Assembly (NCBI GenBank): GCA_944387095.1 | Contig: CALXDP010000006.1 | Span: 38,081-102,080 of the forward strand | DNA: 64,000 bases | Source of the DNA: an uncultured Oscillospiraceae bacterium | GTDB taxonomy: Bacteria; Bacillota; Clostridia; Oscillospirales; Oscillospiraceae | Reading direction: 5' to 3' | Shown: positions 61,814 to 64,000 of the stretch, one piece after another | Numbering within the stretch: the first letter of the stretch is position 1 | Layout of the letters: each line of letters starts with the position of its first letter | Program-made: the position numbers and the translations under genes | Notes under the pieces: generated by a model | Seen by the model: the letters and a program-made list of their open reading frames with translations, nothing else | Databases searched by the model: none | Told to the model about the DNA's origin: nothing

Positions 61814-61887
61814 ATTATATCCTATCTCAACAACACCCGCAATCTTCTTTTCCAGGTGTTGTATTCTATATACACAAGTGTTATAAT
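61814..61887. promoter_or_regulatory. Divergent promoters with shared inverted repeat
   Basis: Minus promoter: TTGCGG (61837-61842), 17 bases, TATAAT (61814-61819). Plus promoter: TTGTAT (61859-61864), 17 bases, TATAAT (61882-61887). The inverted repeat CAACACC (61831-61837) / GGTGTTG (61855-61861) touches both -35 regions, so one repressor could control both genes. The HTH protein at 61926 is the obvious candidate. Confidence 0.65.
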
Positions 61888-61925
61888 AATAAAAATCAAA
61901 TGTTATATTTAAGGAGGTGACCCCT

Positions 61926-62774
61926 GTGAAAAGCCCGGACCAAATCAAAGAGATCCGCTCCCGTCTAAACTTAAGCCAATCTGAATTGGCCGAGAAGCTG
62001 GGCGTCAGCTTCGCCACAGTAAATCGTTGGGAAAAGGGGCACTGTGAGCCGTCGCAGATTGCTGTCAATGCAATCAAAAACCTTTGCGCAGAAAATAACA
62101 TCGACTTTTCCCAGTTGGAAGGTTCTGCTATCATTACCTCCAATGAAATCGTCACTCTTTATCACGGCTCCAAGTCTGGATTACATGGCCCTATTGCTCC
62201 CATCAGCCGGGACCGGTGTGACTTTGGTAAAGGCTTTTACATGGGCACAGAGCGGATGCAGCCCCTCACATTGATCTGCAATTATCCGGAGGGGAAACTC
62301 TACACTCTGCAAGTCGACTTGACCGGCCTCAAGATTCTCGATGTGGAAGTCGGCCTGGATTGGGCGCTGCTGATCGCCTTCAACCGGGGCAAACTGGAAA
62401 CGGTCAAAGGTTCCCGCATTTATCGGCAGTATGCCGCTATGGCAGATGGCTGCGATATGGTCATCGGGTACATCGCCAACGACCGCATGTTTGTGGTATT
62501 GGACCGCTTCTTCAATGGAGAAATCACGGATTTGGCTCTGATTAACAGTCTATCTGCCTTGAAACTGGGAAAACAGTATGTGGCTCTGACAGAAAGAGCG
62601 TGCAGCCAAATCAAAATTTTGGACGAGCAGCACATCTCTAAAGAAGATCGTGAAAGCCTAAAGATGGAGAGCGAGGCCAACCGCTCTAAGGGAATCGCCC
62701 TGGCAGATGAGATCTGCCGGAAATACAGGCGGGAGGGCCGCTTCTTCGATGAGATCTTGAAGGCAGGTGAATGA
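61926..62774 (+). CDS. HTH-DUF3990 protein, ADP-ribosyltransferase-like
   Basis: 282 residues from a GTG 8 bases behind AAGGAGG. Residues 1-65 are an XRE-type helix-turn-helix (IRSRLNLSQSELAEKLGVSF, TVNRWEKGHCEPS). Residues 78-230 match DUF3990: VTLYHGSKSGLHGPI, CDFGKGFYMGT and YIANDRMFVVLDRFFNG. The HGS and FGKGFYM motifs resemble the NAD-binding parts of ADP-ribosyltransferases. A DNA-binding domain fused to a toxin-like enzyme suggests a self-regulated toxin or effector. The next gene starts 1 base after its stop. Confidence 0.85.
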   Translation: MKSPDQIKEIRSRLNLSQSELAEKLGVSFATVNRWEKGHCEPSQIAVNAIKNLCAENNIDFSQLEGSAIITSNEIVTLYHGSKSGLHGPIAPISRDRCDFGKGFYMGTERMQPLTLICNYPEGKLYTLQVDLTGLKILDVEVGLDWALLIAFNRGKLETVKGSRIYRQYAAMADGCDMVIGYIANDRMFVVLDRFFNGEITDLALINSLSALKLGKQYVALTERACSQIKILDEQHISKEDRESLKMESEANRSKGIALADEICRKYRREGRFFDEILKAGE

Positions 62775-62775
62775 G

Positions 62776-63210
62776 ATGGCAAACCTGAGTTTGGAACAGC
62801 GGCAGCTCTGCGATATTCAGGGACGCCTGTTTGAACTGGCCCTGAAAAACGGATATGACTGTCCCATGTTTATTCAGGCCTTTATGAACAGCCGGACAGC
62901 CGCGGCGCTGGACGACACCTATGACCGCCTGCAGTGGGCTGGTGAGGAGTATATCTTGGAGGAACTGAACGACGAAGTGGGCGGACTGAAAAAAGCAGGC
63001 GCGCTCTATTCCGCCGAGGTGATGTACTGGGCTGGCTACACCTACCGCTATTGGCACTATTACACCGGCGAGAGCAGCAAGACCATTTTCCAGACTGCCG
63101 AAGCGGAGACCATGAACGACTGTTGGCTGGGTTTTCACACCTTTGATGTGGAAATGGCTATTGATGATTTGAAGGAACTCTACGCACAGCAGGCGCGCCG
63201 CGCAGACTGA
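62776..63210 (+). CDS. Unknown 144-aa protein in the DUF3990 operon
   Basis: 144 residues, helical, acidic, with many aromatic residues in the second half (YWAGYTYRYWHYYTGESSK). Two blocks stand out: FIQAFMNSRTAAALDDTYDRLQW and NDCWLGFHTFDVEMAIDDLKELY. I do not recognise a family; in other genomes DUF3990 genes sit by small proteins such as DUF3791, and this may fill that slot. The ATG at 62776 follows AGGTG and comes right after the stop of the DUF3990 gene, so translation is coupled. Antitoxin or adaptor is a guess. Confidence 0.7.
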   Translation: MANLSLEQRQLCDIQGRLFELALKNGYDCPMFIQAFMNSRTAAALDDTYDRLQWAGEEYILEELNDEVGGLKKAGALYSAEVMYWAGYTYRYWHYYTGESSKTIFQTAEAETMNDCWLGFHTFDVEMAIDDLKELYAQQARRAD

Positions 63211-63226
63211 AAGGGAGGCGAACACC

Positions 63227-63934
63227 CTGACACCTCAGCATATTTACTTGACTGGCGATACCCACGGCAGTTTTGACCGGATCTATACATTTTGTCAAAC
63301 GCAGCAAACCACCCGGCAAGATTTGCTGATTATCCTTGGGGACGCAGGGATCAATTATTACGGTTCCAAGAAAGACGCTCTGCTTAAGCAGGTGCTCTCT
63401 GAACTGCCGCTTACCATTTTCTGTATCCACGGAAATCACGAGCAGAGGCCTACGGCAAAGAAGGGCTATGAAGAACAACTCTTTTGCGGCGGAATAGTTC
63501 TCGTCCAGCCAGAATATCCCAATCTTCTGTTTGCCGTAGATGGCGAGGTCTATGACTTTCTGGGGAAAAACTGTCTCGCCATCGGCGGTGCTTACAGTGT
63601 GGACAAGGAATACCGATTGGCCCGGGGCTGGGGATGGTGGCCGGATGAGCAGCCTGACGAGACCATCAAGGCCAAGGTTGAATCTGTTCTGGAGAAGCGG
63701 AATTGGCAAGTAGATATCGTGCTCAGCCACACCTGTCCCCTCCGCTATGAGCCCACGGAAGTATTTTTGCCTTTTATTGACCAGAGCAAAGTAGATAAGA
63801 GCACTGAAAGCTGGCTAGGCCAGATCGAAAGCCGTCTACGCTATCAGCGATGGTACTGTGGGCACTACCATGTTACCAAGCAGATTGATGATCTGCGGTT
63901 TTTGTTCGAGGATTATTTGATACTGGGAGAATAG
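63227..63934 (+). CDS. Metallophosphoesterase in the DUF3990 operon, CTG start
   Basis: 235 residues. Calcineurin-like motifs are complete: GDTHGSFDRI, ILGDAGINYYG, IHGNHEQRP, LSHTCPLRYEP and YCGHYHVTKQ. The first motif lies so close to the start that the only good initiator is CTG 63227 (TPQHIYLTGDTHG), 8 bases behind GGGAGG; a TTG at 63248 would leave no first strand. The gene follows the 144-aa gene by 16 bases. It may remove or process nucleotide groups made by the DUF3990 enzyme, which is inference. Confidence 0.87.
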   Translation: MTPQHIYLTGDTHGSFDRIYTFCQTQQTTRQDLLIILGDAGINYYGSKKDALLKQVLSELPLTIFCIHGNHEQRPTAKKGYEEQLFCGGIVLVQPEYPNLLFAVDGEVYDFLGKNCLAIGGAYSVDKEYRLARGWGWWPDEQPDETIKAKVESVLEKRNWQVDIVLSHTCPLRYEPTEVFLPFIDQSKVDKSTESWLGQIESRLRYQRWYCGHYHVTKQIDDLRFLFEDYLILGE

Positions 63935-63955
63935 TTCCAGCCTTATAATATTGTA

Positions 63956-63996
63956 GCCGCCCGACGCATCTCATCCGATGCGCCGGGCGGCTTTTT
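63956..63996 (+). terminator. Terminator of the DUF3990 operon
   Basis: A 15-bp stem with one mismatch (63956-63970, 63977-63991), loop TCATCC, then TTTTT. It closes the three-gene unit before the window ends. Confidence 0.9.
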
Positions 63997-64000
63997 GCGT

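Noticed and set aside
59845-64000. Calling the right end an integrative conjugative element or prophage
   Set aside because: No integrase, relaxase, transfer or phage structural gene is visible in the window; only the sigK break and composition suggest an element.

Overview
The window looks like chromosome of a spore-forming, GC-rich anaerobic member of the Clostridia, most likely an Oscillospirales gut organism of the Flavonifractor / Lawsonibacter / Intestinimonas kind (inference). The reasons are spore genes (spoIIIAA-AB, spoVAD-AE, a sigK fragment), an Rnf complex in the clostridial order C-D-G-E-A-B, a SAM-I riboswitch on metK, the Firmicutes type of GalT and a dnaG-rpoD pair. Genes are dense, starts mostly follow GGAGG-type ribosome sites, and I see no rRNA, tRNA or CRISPR array.

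Layout. 0-1.5 kb: spoIIIAA-AB on the minus strand behind a sigma-E type promoter. 1.8-6 kb: a CsoR repressor, a P1B ATPase with a clear inverted-repeat operator, and a CoA-disulfide-reductase/rhodanese fusion. 6-13.4 kb: the Rnf operon (minus), divergent from apbE, a NusG-domain-II protein and a Gx transporter; ApbE can attach the FMN groups that RnfD and RnfG need. 13.5-18.4 kb: a vWA protein, a FAD/Rieske oxidoreductase, TspO, an acyl-ACP thioesterase and a zinc-ribbon protein. 18.6-23 kb: spoVAD-AE, then two gene pairs for exported proteins, each behind one copy of a duplicated 286-bp segment that carries the end of spoVAE, a terminator and a promoter. 23-28 kb: metK with its riboswitch, feoAB and a C39 peptidase. 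28-31.2 kb: a metallophosphoesterase, a cytosolic BMP-domain fusion and a broken acetyltransferase gene. 31.2-35.3 kb: galM divergent from galK-galT. 35.3-37.3 kb: an anchored 5'-nucleotidase.

37.4-41.3 kb holds a self-contained sigma-54 unit: a PAS/AAA+/Fis activator, two matching 16-bp palindromes, a -24/-12 promoter, and an operon for a beta-keto acid cleavage enzyme, a small zinc ribbon and a 3-hydroxyacyl-CoA dehydrogenase-like enzyme. 41.5-59.6 kb is mostly housekeeping (pepT, polA, prfC, dnaG, rpoD, dgt, a phosphate transporter) with an isolated phage-type lysis cassette and a CsbB/YfhO glycosylation pair.

The most unusual part is 59.7-64 kb. A 3' piece of sigK is cut off exactly in its last helix-turn-helix, and what follows is foreign-looking DNA: an AT-rich DUF2971 gene divergent from a three-gene operon (HTH plus DUF3990 ADP-ribosyltransferase-like protein, an unknown 144-aa protein, a metallophosphoesterase). 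This is what one end of a skin-like element in sigK would look like, and the operon is a candidate toxin-antitoxin or defence module. The other end lies outside the window.
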